This document shows positions 1-10,738 of a DNA stretch of 32,253 nucleotides, piece by piece. The position numbers were made by a program, and so were the translations under genes. Position 1 is the stretch's first letter. Each line of letters begins with the position of its first letter. The DNA lies in the NCBI GenBank assembly GCA_030446505.1, contig JAUJND010000047.1:1-32253 (forward strand), read 5' to 3'. Source of the DNA: Chroococcidiopsidaceae cyanobacterium YX2bin18 (GTDB taxonomy: Bacteria > Cyanobacteriota > Cyanobacteriia > Cyanobacteriales > Chroococcidiopsidaceae). The notes under the pieces are model-generated. The model was not told the origin of the DNA, made no database searches, and saw only the letters and a program-made list of their open reading frames with translations.

Positions 1-115
1 ACCTCCTCCATTCAATAACACAGATTATAACTTAGTATCCGAATTTATGAAAGGTTTTGGCATTGACTTGCGGCAATTAACTCGTAACCAGTTTGAACTG
101 AAACGTCAACCTTAG
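1..115 (+). CDS. C-terminal end of an unidentified protein
   Basis: An open frame enters from the left edge and stops at TAG 113-115, giving about 37 residues that end in LTRNQFELKRQP. The composition (FMKGFGIDLRQL) looks like ordinary soluble protein, and there is no membrane segment. I do not recognise the family. The next gene on the same strand starts 38 nt later, so the two could be co-transcribed. The frame is the only evidence. Confidence 0.4.
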   Translation, partial: PPPFNNTDYNLVSEFMKGFGIDLRQLTRNQFELKRQP

Positions 116-153
116 CCTGTGTTTTTATTAGCCAACTTTTAGTCAGCAGTTCT

Positions 154-1587
154 ATGAATCAATCGACTCATCCTACCGTAATTCTGGGTGGTGGCTTTAC
201 TGGGTTATTTACTGCCCTGCACCTATGCCATCAACGCTATTCTCGACCAGTTGTCTTGATTGACCAGAACGAGCGGTTTATCTTTAAGCCTTTGCTCTAC
301 GAGTTTCTCAGTGGTGAGATGAGTACCAACCAGGTCTGGCCACGCTATGAGGAACTATTTGACTGTAGTGGTGTAGCGTTCATTCAAGATACTGTCCAGA
401 CTATAAATCTCAAGCAACGGCAAATTGATCTCGCCTCCGGTTTACGCTACACCTACAGCAACTTGGTACTAGCTTTAGGTAGTGCTATTAACTACTTTGG
501 TATTGAGGGAGCTAAGGAAAACGCAATTCCCTTCCGCACTGGTGAAGATGCAATGGCTCTGGGTCAACACTTGCATTCTTGCCTTCAGCGTGCCAGTCAG
601 ACTGAAGATCCACAGCAACGGCGCACGTTGCTAACCGTGGCAGTTATTGGTGCGGGTCCCGCCGGTGTCGAAATAGCGGCAACCCTTGCTGACTTGCTGC
701 CTCGTTGGTATGACAAGCTGGGTGGCAATTCGCAGGAAATCCGCGTGGTGATTCTCAATCGCAGCAAAGAAATCCTCAAAGGTGATGTGAATTGTCATCT
801 GCGGGCAACAGCCCAGAAGACATTGCAACAACGCACAGTACCCGTGGAGTTGTTGCTGGAGGTATCAGTAAGTGCTATTCAGCCAAATCTAGTTGAGTAT
901 AAGCGCTATCAGCATTCAGATACACTGCCAGCCGCAACTATTGTTTGGACAGCTGGGAACACAACTCATCCCCTAATTAAAAATCTATCGATTCCTGAAG
1001 AGCATCGAGATCAGCACGATCGCGTCTGCGTCACCCCAACATTACAACTTGCTGACTTTCCAGAAATCTTTGCTGGTGGTGATTGTGTTGCAGAGGGTGA
1101 TAAACCACTGCCACTGACTGCCCAGGTTGCCTATCAGCAAGGGACAGCGATCGCCCGCAATTTAAAAGCGATCTCCGAGGGTAAAGACCCTCAACCAGTG
1201 CAAGTGAACCTGCGGGGGACGCTCCTGAAACTGGGATTGGGTGAGAGTGCTGCCAACCTTGGCGACCATTTTGAAATTACTGGGAGATTGGGTCATCTTA
1301 TCCGTCGGGGTACCTACCTGCAACTCCTGCCGACTCCAGTCCATAATCTCAAAATTAGTCTTGAATGGCTGATCGATGAGATTTTTCACCGCTACATGAA
1401 GCCGAATTCATCTTCAAGAGTCTTGCGGTGGGCTGGGGGTGCATTAGCAGTAGTTGTATTAACAAGCAGTGGCTTGTTGATTTGGCGGACTACTCAGCCG
1501 ACTCAATTCAATCGAGTTTGGCGTTCAACAAATTTACCAACTTTCATCAATCAGTTGTTACCTGAGCAAAAAAAACCACAGAATTAG
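154..1587 (+). CDS. Type-2 NAD(P)H dehydrogenase (NDH-2), FAD-dependent
   Basis: This is a single-subunit, non-proton-pumping NAD(P)H:quinone oxidoreductase that passes electrons to the membrane quinone pool. The sequence has two Rossmann dinucleotide folds. The FAD fold has GGGFTG at residues 12-17, and the NAD(P)H fold has GAGPAG at 166-171. A C-terminal flavin-binding stretch reads IFAGGDC, followed by a TAQVAYQQG segment. The length of 477 aa fits the family. About residues 427-446 form one hydrophobic helix followed by a short polar tail, which suggests a membrane anchor. It belongs to the cyanobacterial NdbA/NdbB-like group, but I cannot say which member. The DUF417 gene follows 57 nt downstream on the same strand. 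The reading frame is intact. Confidence 0.9.
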   Translation: MNQSTHPTVILGGGFTGLFTALHLCHQRYSRPVVLIDQNERFIFKPLLYEFLSGEMSTNQVWPRYEELFDCSGVAFIQDTVQTINLKQRQIDLASGLRYTYSNLVLALGSAINYFGIEGAKENAIPFRTGEDAMALGQHLHSCLQRASQTEDPQQRRTLLTVAVIGAGPAGVEIAATLADLLPRWYDKLGGNSQEIRVVILNRSKEILKGDVNCHLRATAQKTLQQRTVPVELLLEVSVSAIQPNLVEYKRYQHSDTLPAATIVWTAGNTTHPLIKNLSIPEEHRDQHDRVCVTPTLQLADFPEIFAGGDCVAEGDKPLPLTAQVAYQQGTAIARNLKAISEGKDPQPVQVNLRGTLLKLGLGESAANLGDHFEITGRLGHLIRRGTYLQLLPTPVHNLKISLEWLIDEIFHRYMKPNSSSRVLRWAGGALAVVVLTSSGLLIWRTTQPTQFNRVWRSTNLPTFINQLLPEQKKPQN

Positions 1588-1644
1588 CTCCTGAAGACGA
1601 ATAAGTAAAACAGATCAAACAAGCTACCAATGAGGATAAAATCA

Positions 1645-2145
1645 ATGGCAACTTCAACACAAAACAGAGCCGCGATTAGCAGAAATTTAGAAATTACCGG
1701 ACTATTGCTAATAAGGTACGGAGTAGTGCTAATCCTATTCTGGATTGGACTACTGAAGTTTACTAGCTATGAAGCTAACGGCATTAAACCGTTTGTAGAA
1801 AACAGTCCATTCATGAGCTGGATGTACAGTGTATGGAGCGTTCAAGCGGCTTCAAATGTCATTGGAGTGATTGAAGTTGCCTCGGCGGTGCTGATGGCAG
1901 CACGACCTTGGTCTGCTCTAGCCTCAGCAATTGGAAGTGCGATGGCAGTTTGCACTTTTTTGCTAACGTTGAGCTTCTTGTTTTCGACTCCTCCTGTGTT
2001 GCAACAGGGCTTAGGATTTCCATTTTTATCTCCTGCGCCAGGACAGTTTCTGTTAAAAGATATCGTGCTTTTGGGCGCAGCAGTTTGGTCATTGGCAGAG
2101 TCTCTAAAAGCCATGAATGGCTTGCGGAATGGTCACCGCTCGTAG
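1645..2145 (+). CDS. DUF417 family integral membrane protein (RclC/YkgB-like)
   Basis: This is a small membrane protein with about four hydrophobic segments. The DUF417 signature is visible in RYGVVLILFWIGLLKFTSYE near the N-terminus, a GIKPFVENSPFMSW loop, and a late SPAPGQFLLKDIVLLGAA segment. E. coli RclC, of this family, belongs to a reactive-chlorine defence operon, but the biochemical role of the family is unsettled. I chose ATG 1645 because GAGG at 1632-1635 sits at a good distance. The ATG at 1630 would add five residues and has no ribosome site. It follows the NDH-2 gene closely, so a membrane redox or stress role is plausible but inferred. Confidence 0.8.
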   Translation: MATSTQNRAAISRNLEITGLLLIRYGVVLILFWIGLLKFTSYEANGIKPFVENSPFMSWMYSVWSVQAASNVIGVIEVASAVLMAARPWSALASAIGSAMAVCTFLLTLSFLFSTPPVLQQGLGFPFLSPAPGQFLLKDIVLLGAAVWSLAESLKAMNGLRNGHRS

Positions 2146-2200
2146 CCTAAAAAAGCTAATTAGGAATCGCCTTTGGCAGGAGCGGATTTGATTCCAATAG

Positions 2201-2711
2201 GCTGCGAAGCGCGAAGTTCCCCAAAAGCAAGGAATTACTGCTGCTTTTAATTTAAATATGCTGCGCCATCTCAACGTTCGCTTTGATGGAGATTTTGACC
2301 TTGAACAATTTGCCCATAAAGCTTTCTATAATCCGCTAGCTCACCAAATCGAGATGCATCTGTGTAGTTTACGAACTCAAACTGTAGTGCTGCAAGCCCT
2401 CGCTGCTCAATCTCGAGGTTCGCTTTTATGGAGTTTTTGATCTTGAACTATTTTCCTTTTTAGCTTTCTATATTCCGCTCTCTTAACACATCGAGATGCA
2501 TCTGTGTAGTTTACGAACTCAAACTGTAGTGCTGCAAGCCCTCAAATTCAAAGTTTCGCTGGCAACTATTCGCACGGAAATTTCTCGCAAGTTTCATCTG
2601 CCGACTTTAATTTCTGTCATAGAGTCCCAAGGACTTCAGCCAGTACAGATTTGGACTGACCCCCACAACTGGTTTGCTCTGTTGCTTTGCCAGATGAATA
2701 AAAGACAATAA
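2201..2711 (+). pseudogene. egtD: C-terminal remnant of EgtD-like histidine N-methyltransferase
   Basis: The translated fragment reads QGITAAFNLNMLRHLN, then FDLEQFAHKAFYNP, then QIEMHLCSLRTQTV, and near the end LQPVQIWTDPHNWFALLL. This order matches the C-terminal third of EgtD-type SAM-dependent methyltransferases, which make trimethylhistidine for ergothioneine. The N-terminal SAM-binding part is absent, and the frame opens only after TAG 2198-2200. A 142-bp tandem duplication (2260-2401 and 2402-2543) shifts the frame, because 142 is not a multiple of three. The first frame stops at 2438-2440, and the real C-terminus resumes in another frame from about 2496. It is clearly non-functional as read. 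The family call rests on motif recognition. Confidence 0.75.
2260..2543 (+). repeat. 142-bp tandem duplication inside the egtD remnant
   Basis: There are two adjacent units, 2260-2401 and 2402-2543. The last 51 bp or so (from GAGATGCATCTG at 2351 and 2493 to the unit end) are identical. The first 90 bp of the units differ at many positions but remain alignable, including GGTTCGCTTT against CGTTCGCTTT and GCTTTCTATA against GCTTTCTATA. The uneven divergence suggests either an old duplication with later homogenisation of one end, or mutation concentrated in one half. Confidence 0.85.
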
Positions 2712-2786
2712 TGCAATTGCGCTCTCAAGTTGAGCTTTAGAAATCCACGGCGCTCTCACCACAAGTTTAACAAGGCTAGGTAATCT

Positions 2787-4175
2787 GTGAGCACAAGCAA
2801 CAGTGTAGTGAAGGCTCGAAAAGCTCTGGAAGCTTCCATCATTTACTACCGTGGACGACCAGTAGGGACGGTAGCAGCCCTTGACCCAGAAGTTGAGTCT
2901 CTCAACTACGACCAGTGTTTTGTCCGTGATTTTGTTCCTTCAGCGATCGCCTTTCTCATGGAAGGAAATGCTGAAATTGTCCGCAACTTTCTGGTAGAGA
3001 CGCTAGCCTTGCAGAGCCGTGAGCGACAAATGAATTGTTTTAAGCCGGGTCAAGGACTGATGCCCGCTAGCTTCAAAGTGGTATTGCAGAATGACCAGGA
3101 ACATTTAATCGCCGACTTTGGTGAACAGGCGATCGGCGGCGTGACTCCAGTTGATTCCTGCCTGTGGTGGCTAATCCTGCTGCGGGCTTATGTGAAAGCA
3201 ACCGGAGACATTGAGCTTGCTCATCGAGATCAATTTCAGCGAGGGATCTGTTTAATTCTGGATCTTTGCCTGATCGCCCGGTTTGATATGTACCCAACCT
3301 TATTAGTTCCCGATGGGACTTTTATGATTGATCGCCGGATGGGAGTTTATGGATATCCCTTGGAAATCCAAGTGCTATTTTATGCTGCGCTGCGGGCAGC
3401 ACGTCAGCTGCTCGTGCCTGCTGAAACCAGGGACTCCTATATTCAGGTAGTCGATAACCGCCTGGGACATCTCCTTTACCATGTCCGGCAATATTACTGG
3501 CTCAATCTCAAGCGCCTGAATGAAATTTATCGCTATAAGGGCGAGGAGTTTGGGGAAGGAGCGATGAACAAGTTTAACATCTATCCAGACTCCATTCCCG
3601 ATTGGTTAACCGAGTGGCTACCGGAAACAGGGGGATATTTGGCGGGGAACCTGGGACCAGGACGAATGGACTTTCGCTTCTTTGCCTTGGGCAACATGAT
3701 GGCAATTATCTCCTCCTTGGTAAGCGAGCAACAATCGCAGGCAATTATGGACCTGATTGAACAGCGCTGGCACGACTTAGTTGGATATACACCCATGAAA
3801 ATTTGCTTTCCAGCACTGGAAGGTCGAGATTGGCAGGCTATCACTGGCTCTGATCCCAAAAATATACCATGGTCATATCATAACGGCGGTAATTGGCCTG
3901 TTCTCGTCTGGATGCTGGTAGCGGCAGCTGTGAAGACGGGTAGACCTGAACTAGGACACAGAATCCTGGAACTCGTCGATATCTGCTTGTATCGGGATCA
4001 ATGGCCAGAATACTACGATGGCAAGCATGGTCGTTTGATTGGCAAAGAAGCTAGGAAGTATCAAACCTGGACGATCGCTGCTTTTCTAGTGGCAAAGGAA
4101 TTAATAGCAAATCCTGACCATCTAGCCTTAGTTAGCTTCACCGAAGACCCTGCCATGATTGCCTGCACGATATGA
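2787..4175 (+). CDS. invA: Neutral/alkaline invertase (GH100)
   Basis: This enzyme hydrolyses sucrose to glucose and fructose in the cytosol. At 462 aa it has the length and motifs of cyanobacterial GH100 enzymes: an N-terminal [20 protein letters not shown], then [34 protein letters not shown] and [14 protein letters not shown]. Asp182 (in FMIDRR) and Glu421 (in GKEARKYQ) sit where the catalytic pair of this family is expected. The start is GTG 2787, with a modest purine-rich ribosome site about 10 nt upstream. The stop codon overlaps the start of the debranching gene by 4 nt (ATGA), suggesting translational coupling and joint sugar mobilisation. The symbol is given by family similarity, and paralogues (invB) exist in cyanobacteria. 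Confidence 0.9.
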   Translation: MSTSNSVVKARKALEASIIYYRGRPVGTVAALDPEVESLNYDQCFVRDFVPSAIAFLMEGNAEIVRNFLVETLALQSRERQMNCFKPGQGLMPASFKVVLQNDQEHLIADFGEQAIGGVTPVDSCLWWLILLRAYVKATGDIELAHRDQFQRGICLILDLCLIARFDMYPTLLVPDGTFMIDRRMGVYGYPLEIQVLFYAALRAARQLLVPAETRDSYIQVVDNRLGHLLYHVRQYYWLNLKRLNEIYRYKGEEFGEGAMNKFNIYPDSIPDWLTEWLPETGGYLAGNLGPGRMDFRFFALGNMMAIISSLVSEQQSQAIMDLIEQRWHDLVGYTPMKICFPALEGRDWQAITGSDPKNIPWSYHNGGNWPVLVWMLVAAAVKTGRPELGHRILELVDICLYRDQWPEYYDGKHGRLIGKEARKYQTWTIAAFLVAKELIANPDHLALVSFTEDPAMIACTI

Positions 4176-6403
4176 GGATGACGTACAGGTTCGGTACAAG
4201 TGTGAAACACATAAATGAAGCTAATCCTCAAAAACTAAATAAAAAACAAACTATGCCAACCAAAGTCCCCGTTAATAATGAACAAATCGCCATTAGTGAT
4301 GGCTCCTCCTTTCTAGTGACTGCCCGCGATGGTTCAATCAGCGATCGTCGTGTCCAAGGTTTCTTTGCTCGTGATACGCGCCTGATCTCCTACTACGAGA
4401 TATCGCTCAACCGCCAGCCACTCCAGTTACTAGCCTCCAGCACCCTCACCCATCGCATCGCTTTCTACCAATTCACCAATCCTGAACTGCTGACTGTACG
4501 CGGTACTTTGCCTAGTAGCCGTTTGATTGTAGCGGTGCGGCGCGACATCCTGGGCGGTATGCATGAGGATATTGACATTACAAACCATCATCTGGAACGG
4601 GTCGAGTTTCAGTTAATGCTCGCTATCCGCTCAGACTTTGCTGACATCTTTCAAGTCAAGTCAAAGCAGCTGCTAGCACGCGGTCAGATAGAAACAACCT
4701 GGAAGGATGGGGTGCTCACAACTGAGTACCGGAACGGAGCGTTCCACCGTGGGATCATCACAGCACCAGACGGAGCCACTACGCCGCCACGCTACGCCAA
4801 TGGTCGTCTCTTCTTTGATATCGCCCTTGATCCAGCTGAAACATGGCACGCTTGCATCAACTTTATTGCCTTGGTCGATGGTGAAGTTCTTGAACCTAAA
4901 CATACCAGCGCTGCTACTGATGTGACAGCAGCTGGAAAAGTATTAACCAACTTCCTTGATATCTCGACCCAACTGCAATCATCCAACCGAGAAGTTACAG
5001 AAACCTATCAGCAAGCACTTGTGGATATAGGAGCGTTGCGGATTGAGGTTGAGGAAAATGGGCGCTCCTTTTGGATGCCAGCAGCAGGAATGCCGTGGTT
5101 TGTTGCCGTCTTTGGCCGCGACTCTATTATTGCCAGTTTGCAAGCTATGGCTGTTAGTTACGAGTTTGGGCGCGGCACCTTGGTTAAGCTGGCTCAGTTG
5201 CAGGCAACTGAAGTAGACGACTGGCGCGATGCTCAACCTGGCAAAATTCTCCATGAGATCCGCCAAGGTGAGTTGGCACAACTGCATGAAATTCCTCATA
5301 CACCTTATTACGGGACAGTAGAAGCCACTATTCTCTGGATTATCACCTTAGCCGAAGCCTACCGTTGGAATACCGACTTCAGTATGCTGAATGATTGCCA
5401 AGTACCCTTAGAACGAGCATTAGCCTGGATTGACCAGTATGGAGATTTTGATGGCGACGGCTTTGTAGAATACGTGACTCGCTCCCAGCAAGGACTACGC
5501 AATCAAGGATGGAAGGATTCTGGGGACTCTATAGTTTACCCGGATGGTAGCCAAGTTGACCCGCCTATTGCTCTCTGTGAAGTCCAGGGCTACGTCTATG
5601 ATGCCTGGCAACGGGCAGCTGAAATTTATGAGGTCTGGGATCAGAGCGATCGCGCCCAAAAGCTGCGTTCCAAAGCCCACGATCTCTACCAACGGTTCAA
5701 TGATTACTTTTGGCTAGCAGATGAAGGCTTTTACTGTCTGGGATTGGATAGTAACAAGCAGCAAATCCAGTCAATTGCCTCAAACCCTGGTCACTTACTC
5801 TGGTCTGGAATTGTACCGCCAGAACGAGCGGAGCCGCTAGTTCAGCGACTTTTCCAACCAGATCTCTGGTGTGGCTGGGGTGTACGTACCCTCTCAGCCA
5901 AGAATCCAGCTTATAACCCGATCAGTTATCAACTCGGCAGTGTTTGGCCCCATGACAACTCTTTTATTGCAGCTGGACTGAAGCGGTACGGTTATCACTC
6001 CCAAGCTAATCGGGTTGCAGAGGGTATTTTTGCTGCCGCCAGCTACTTTGAGGCAGGACGGATGCCAGAACTCTTTGCTGGAATTGAACGCCAGCCGGAA
6101 AGCTTTCCTGTTCCTTACCCGGATGCCAATGTTCCACAGGCATGGGCGGCTGGCTCAATTTTCTTGCTAATCCGCACTATCCTTGGTCTTGAAGCCAATG
6201 CCCCTCAACGAAAGTTAAGAGTGCGACCAACTCTACCAGAGTGGTTACCTGATCTGGAACTGACGAATTTAGCGGTTGGGGAGGCAACGGTTGACCTACG
6301 CTTCTGGCGTGAAGATACAAAAAACCGATGGGAAGTCACTCACCTAGATGGTGAGTTAGAAGTGTATACCGATGATTCCGAAGCGAATGGTACTGAGTTT
6401 TGA
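4172..6403 (+). CDS. Glycogen-debranching-type glucosidase (amylo-alpha-1,6-glucosidase family)
   Basis: The protein has an N-terminal beta-rich debranching domain at about residues 35-240, containing [16 protein letters not shown] and [17 protein letters not shown]-terminal (alpha/alpha)6 barrel lies at about 300-720, with [25 protein letters not shown] and [19 protein letters not shown]. Acidic residues in the GRDS, GWKDS and WPHDN motifs are the likely active site. The family acts on alpha-glucans or related glucosides, but the exact substrate cannot be read from sequence. The annotated start at 4172 overlaps the invertase stop. An in-frame ATG at 4253 ([11 protein letters not shown]) begins where the conserved part starts and could be the true start. 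Neither has a strong ribosome site. The frame is intact. Confidence 0.85.
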   Translation: MRMTYRFGTSVKHINEANPQKLNKKQTMPTKVPVNNEQIAISDGSSFLVTARDGSISDRRVQGFFARDTRLISYYEISLNRQPLQLLASSTLTHRIAFYQFTNPELLTVRGTLPSSRLIVAVRRDILGGMHEDIDITNHHLERVEFQLMLAIRSDFADIFQVKSKQLLARGQIETTWKDGVLTTEYRNGAFHRGIITAPDGATTPPRYANGRLFFDIALDPAETWHACINFIALVDGEVLEPKHTSAATDVTAAGKVLTNFLDISTQLQSSNREVTETYQQALVDIGALRIEVEENGRSFWMPAAGMPWFVAVFGRDSIIASLQAMAVSYEFGRGTLVKLAQLQATEVDDWRDAQPGKILHEIRQGELAQLHEIPHTPYYGTVEATILWIITLAEAYRWNTDFSMLNDCQVPLERALAWIDQYGDFDGDGFVEYVTRSQQGLRNQGWKDSGDSIVYPDGSQVDPPIALCEVQGYVYDAWQRAAEIYEVWDQSDRAQKLRSKAHDLYQRFNDYFWLADEGFYCLGLDSNKQQIQSIASNPGHLLWSGIVPPERAEPLVQRLFQPDLWCGWGVRTLSAKNPAYNPISYQLGSVWPHDNSFIAAGLKRYGYHSQANRVAEGIFAAASYFEAGRMPELFAGIERQPESFPVPYPDANVPQAWAAGSIFLLIRTILGLEANAPQRKLRVRPTLPEWLPDLELTNLAVGEATVDLRFWREDTKNRWEVTHLDGELEVYTDDSEANGTEF

Positions 6404-6463
6404 AGAGATTGTTCAACTCAAAAATTTTTCAGCATCCCTTATTTTACATGAGAGAACTAAGTC

Positions 6464-7282
6464 ATGAATGCTCTACGCCGACATTGGCCGGAATACCTGA
6501 TGGAAGCTGCGGGTTTGGGCATCTTTATGATCTCGGCGAGTGTAGTAACAGTGATTCTGGAGCATCCAGTTTCACCAATCCGGCAAGCGATTACTGACGC
6601 AATGTTTCGTCGCTTTGTCATTGGGGTGGCTATGGGTTTGACGGCGATCGCCATTATCTACTCTCCTTGGGGCAAGCAATCGGGCGCTCATATTAATCCG
6701 GTAGTTACGTTCACCTTCTGGCGACTAGGAAAGGTGAAGTCTTGGGATGCCTTTTTTTACATCATGGCGCAGTTTTTGGGAGGACTGATTGGTCTACTGC
6801 TGGTTGCAAAGGTACTCAAGAGGGCGATCGCAGACCCGTCTGTTAATTACATCGTCACGGTTCCAGGCTCAGGCGGAGTTGGAGTTGCGTTTATTGCTGA
6901 GTTAATCATCTCCTTCGGTCTAATGACAATAGTTCTATGCACGTCTAATAACCAGAGACTAGCTCAGTGGACAGGAGTGTTTGCGGGCATTCTGGTTGCA
7001 ACTTATATCACACTTGAAGCTCCGCTTTCAGGCATGAGTATGAATCCAGCCCGCACTTTAGCATCGGCTCTTCCTGCTCAAGTCTGGACAGCAGTGTGGA
7101 TCTACTTCTTTGCGCCACTCTTGGGAATGCTGCTGGCAGCAGAGGTTTACCTGCTGGGGAGTAAAAGCCCAAATCCAGTCAAGTGCGCCAAACTAAACCA
7201 TGAGAACAATAAACGCTGCATCTTCCACTGCGGCTATCAGGAGGAAAGAGTGCAGGCGATGCAAGCTGAACATTTTCACTAA
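6464..7282 (+). CDS. Aquaporin / MIP family channel
   Basis: This is a major intrinsic protein with six hydrophobic helices and two half-helix loops. The first loop has SGAHINPVVTF (NPV at residues 78-80 in place of NPA). The second has SGMSMNPARTLAS (NPA at 194-196, followed by the selectivity-filter arginine, Arg197). The family passes water or small neutral solutes such as glycerol, and the NPV variant makes the exact substrate uncertain. The C-terminal tail after the last helix is polar, with two cysteines and several histidines (RCIFHCGY). A GAGAG ribosome site precedes the ATG. Its place between a debranching enzyme and oxidoreductases on the same strand suggests osmotic or sugar-related duty, which is inference. 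Confidence 0.88.
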   Translation: MNALRRHWPEYLMEAAGLGIFMISASVVTVILEHPVSPIRQAITDAMFRRFVIGVAMGLTAIAIIYSPWGKQSGAHINPVVTFTFWRLGKVKSWDAFFYIMAQFLGGLIGLLLVAKVLKRAIADPSVNYIVTVPGSGGVGVAFIAELIISFGLMTIVLCTSNNQRLAQWTGVFAGILVATYITLEAPLSGMSMNPARTLASALPAQVWTAVWIYFFAPLLGMLLAAEVYLLGSKSPNPVKCAKLNHENNKRCIFHCGYQEERVQAMQAEHFH

Positions 7283-7325
7283 CAAAGATTAAATAACCCT
7301 TCATCTCATCCCAGGGAGTAAAAAC

Positions 7326-8726
7326 GTGACTGGTCAGCATTACGACATCATCATCATTGGTACTGGTGCTGGAGGTGGCACTTTGGCTTACCGACTAGCA
7401 CCAACCGGGAAAAAAATTTTAGTGCTGGAGCGAGGGACTTTCCTGCCGCGAGAAAAAGAGAATTGGAATACAGTCGAAGTCTTTCAAAAAGATCGCTACC
7501 ACACAACTGAGGTGTGGTACACCAAACAGAGTGAAAAACTACACCCTGGTACTGGATATTGGGTCGGTGGCAATACTAAAGTGTTTGGCGGCGCACTATT
7601 TCGGCTGCGGGAACGGGACTTTGAGCAGGTTAAACATCGGGGCGGCATTTCTCCAGCATGGCCCCTGAAGTACCATGACTTCGAGCCTTACTACACCCAA
7701 GCGGAAAAACTTTACCAAGTACACGGTCAGCGAGGTCTCGATCCAACCGAACCCCCAACAACGGAAACATATTCTTTTCCTCCCGTCAGCCACGAGCCGC
7801 GCATTCAGGAGATTCACGACGATTTGCAAAAAAAAGGCTTGCACCCGTTTTATCTGCCTTTAGCAATTAGGCTGAGTGAAGCTAATCGAGTTTTGAGTAC
7901 CTGCATTCGCTGTAATACTTGCGATGGCTTTCCCTGTCTGGTCAATGCTAAGTCCGATGCTGATATTAGCTGTGTACGTCCGGCAACAGAGTACAAGAAT
8001 CTCACCTTACTAACAGAAGCAAAAGTTTTGCGCCTGCTTACTAACTCGTCTGGGTTGGAGGTACAGGGGGTGGAAACAGCAATTCAAGGTCAGCTTCATT
8101 CCTTTTATGCCGATATTGTCGTGGTTGCCTGTGGCGCTATTAACTCCGCAGCGTTGTTGCTCCGTTCAGCTAATGAAAAGCACCCGAATGGATTAGCTAA
8201 CACTTCCGACCAAGTGGGGCGTAACTTGATGAAACATCAGAACGGGGCGATCGTGGGTGTAACAAAGAAATCGAACCCCAGCGTTTTCCAAAAGACTCTG
8301 GCAATTAATGATTTTTATTGGGGTGAGCCGGATTTTGATTACCCTATGGTAATCGCGTGCGCGTCAAAGGAGACAGGATTCATCTCGACTATACCGATAA
8401 CAATACCGAGGCATTTGATCGTCTGCTAACACGTTGGACTGAGGTTTTGAAATCCATTAACTGTGGCGATCGCTTTTTGCCGTGTTCACTCTATTTCCGG
8501 AAGCGAATCCCCCCTCCAAGGGGTAGCTCATCAAGTGGGTACTTGTCGGTTTGGCAACGACCCTCAAACCTCGGTGCTGGATCTCAATTGCCGGACTCAT
8601 GATGTGAATAATCTCTATGTCGTTGACGGCAGCTTCTTCCCATCGAGTGCGGCTGTGAATCCATCTCTGACAATTATGGCTAATGCCTTACGAGTAGGGG
8701 AGCATCTGATTGAGCGAATGAAATGA
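7326..8726 (+). pseudogene. GMC-family FAD oxidoreductase, interrupted
   Basis: This is a glucose-methanol-choline type flavoenzyme. The N-terminal FAD fold IIGTGAGGGTLAYRLA (from about residue 11) and the substrate region are intact up to DFDYPM near 8347. A deletion then joins this to NRVRVKGDRIHLDYT in the next frame. From the combined length (about 466 aa against a usual 510 or so) roughly 45 residues are missing. That frame runs to a six-C tract at 8509-8514, where one extra C restores the original frame. The C-terminal domain GVAHQVGTCRFGND...NLYVVDGSFFPSSAAVNPS then completes the enzyme to TGA 8724-8726. The start is GTG 7326 with a GGGAG ribosome site. The C-tract change could be a sequencing error, but the deletion could not easily be one. 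Confidence 0.8.
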
Positions 8727-8808
8727 ATCAACAAAACTCTTTAAATCAGCCAAAAATCAGGAAAAATTCAATGTCAACCCTTAATAACCCAATGCTTTAC
8801 TTAGCGGT

Positions 8809-9919
8809 TTGGTTACTGGATTAGTAATCATGACTGTGACACCTATCAAAACCCTAAAAAGGGCAACTCTGTCTATTTGCTGCTTCGTCGCCATCGGTCT
8901 TTTCACTTATGAGCGAGCTGAATCCCAGATCTATCGGGCGCAGGACAGCCAGACCATTCCAGTAAAACTAAAACAGCTACTGCCAACTGTCAAAGCGGTG
9001 GACTCTGTTGGCATGACCGTTGCTGATATGGATCGTTCGCTTGAGTTTTATTCCCAAGTACTGTCCTTCAAAAAGGTATCAGATGTAGAGGTTTGGGGAG
9101 CTAACTACGAACACTTGCACGGGTTTTTGGACTACGGATGCGAGTGGTTCGGATGCAGCTTGGTAGCGAGGTGATTGAGCTGACGGACTATTTAACGCCA
9201 GAGGGAAAGCCAATCCCCGCTAACTCGCGCAGTAATGACCACTGGTTTCAGCACATTGCGATCACTGTCAGTGACATGGACAAAGCTCTACCAACGCTTG
9301 CGCCAGTACAAAGTCCAACATACATCTACTGCACCTCAGCGCCTTCCTGACTGGAACAAAGCAGCAGCTTGAATTGCGCTTTTACTTCAATGACCCAGAC
9401 GGTCATAACCTGGAAATTATTAACTTTCCACCGGGAAAAGGCGATCTAAAATGGCAGCGCCCTACTAATCAAATATTTTTAGGGATTGATCATACGGCGA
9501 TCGCTGTAGCTAATACTGAGGCGAGTTTGAAGTTCTACCGCGATCTACTGGGTTGAAACTGGCTGGGGAAAGTGAAAACTACGGCACAGAGCAAGAACAT
9601 CTTAACAATGTGTTTGGAGCACGATTGCAAATTAGCAGTCTGAGAGCACCTGTAGGGCCCGGGATTGAGTTTCTCGAATATTTGACACCACGAGATGGTC
9701 GTCCTTTTCCAGCAGATGCCCACAGCAACGATCTGCTGCATTGGCAGACAACATTGGTAGTTTCCGACGCAGAGGCAGTAGCACGGGCAAATGCGTAGCA
9801 GAAAAGTTAAATTTGTGTCGACCGACGTTATTGAAATTCCCGCAGAAGTATTGGGATTCAAGCAGGGCTTTTTGATGAGAGACCCTGACGGTCATGTGAT
9901 GCGTTTGGTTGAAAAATGA
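8809..9919 (+). pseudogene. Two-domain VOC (glyoxalase/bleomycin-resistance fold) protein, frameshifted
   Basis: The N-terminus is a hydrophobic signal-like segment (ATLSICCFVAIGLFTYE), suggesting export. Two VOC domains follow. The first starts VDSVGMTVADMDRSLEFYS (about 8998) and includes QHIAITVSDMDKA and FYFNDPDGHNLEI. The second starts GIDHTAIAVANTEASLKFYR (about 9484) and ends GFLMRDPDGHVMRLVEK with TGA 9917-9919. The frame changes at about 9127 (a run of five T), 9285, 9370, 9551 and 9800, each explained by a gain or loss of one or two bases. An upstream ATG at 8771 starts another short frame (MSTLNNPMLYL) that may belong to the original N-terminus. Substrate unknown; the metal ligands cannot be judged across the shifts. 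Confidence 0.75.
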
Positions 9920-9970
9920 ATAAAGCTTTTATGCCTTCTTTGGGTCACACCTATCACTAAGGAGAAAAGG

Positions 9971-10734
9971 ATGGAGTTAGAAGGAAAAACTGCTCTGGTA
10001 ACGGGCGCAAATCAGGGAATTGGACAGGCGATCGCTGTATGTCTGGCGCAAGCAGGGGCAGACATTATAATCGACTATCGCTCTCACCCCGAAGGCGCTG
10101 AGGAAACCAAAGCAAAAGTTGAAGCGACGGGACGCAAAGGTTTCCCGATTAAGGTAGATGTAAGTGTTTTGTCCGAGATTGAGCATCTAATCGAGTCAGG
10201 AATTCAACAGTTTGGCAAAATTGACATTTTGGTAAACAATGCAGGACTGGAGAAAACGCCAACTTTTGGGATGTCACTGAAGATGACTATGACAAGGTGA
10301 TGAATGTCAATCTTAAAGGAGCCTTTTTGTCACCCAAGCCACGGTCAAACACCTCAAAGAGACCCAACGCCCTGGCAAGATTATTAATATCAGTTCAGTC
10401 CATGAAGAACTACCTTTTCCCATTTCACTGCCTACTGCGCTAGTAAGGGTGGTGATGAAGATGATGATGCGGAACCTAGCAGCAGAACTGGGACCATTTG
10501 GCATCACGGTGAATAATGTAGCACCGGGAGCAATCCAAACACCGATCAACAAAGACCTACTTAACGACTCCGAAAGCTCAACGCTTTGCTGAAGAACATT
10601 CCTCTAGGTCGATTAGGCAAACCAGAGGATGTTGCTGCCCTAGTTGCTTTTCTAGCTTCCCGTCGTTGATTACATCACGGGGCTCCACCTTCTATGTCGA
10701 TGGCGGACTGCTGTGGAACTACCAAGAGCAGTAA
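9971..10734 (+). pseudogene. SDR-family dehydrogenase (glucose 1-dehydrogenase-like), frameshifted
   Basis: This is a short-chain dehydrogenase/reductase. The N-terminus carries the NAD(P)-binding motif TGANQGIG and the structural motif NNAG. After a shift near 10255 the frame continues as NFWDVTEDDYDKVMNVNLKGA, then IINISSVHEELPF. The catalytic YxxxK is present as YCASK near 10434, followed by GITVNNVAPGAIQTPIN. The end reads FYVDGGLLWNYQEQ with TAA 10732-10734. At least five one-base indels are needed to read it through. A good ribosome site (AAGGAG) precedes ATG 9971. The expected length of about 255 aa matches the span. Glucose 1-dehydrogenase is the usual database name for such SDRs, but the substrate is not provable here. 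Confidence 0.75.
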
Positions 10735-10738
10735 AGTC

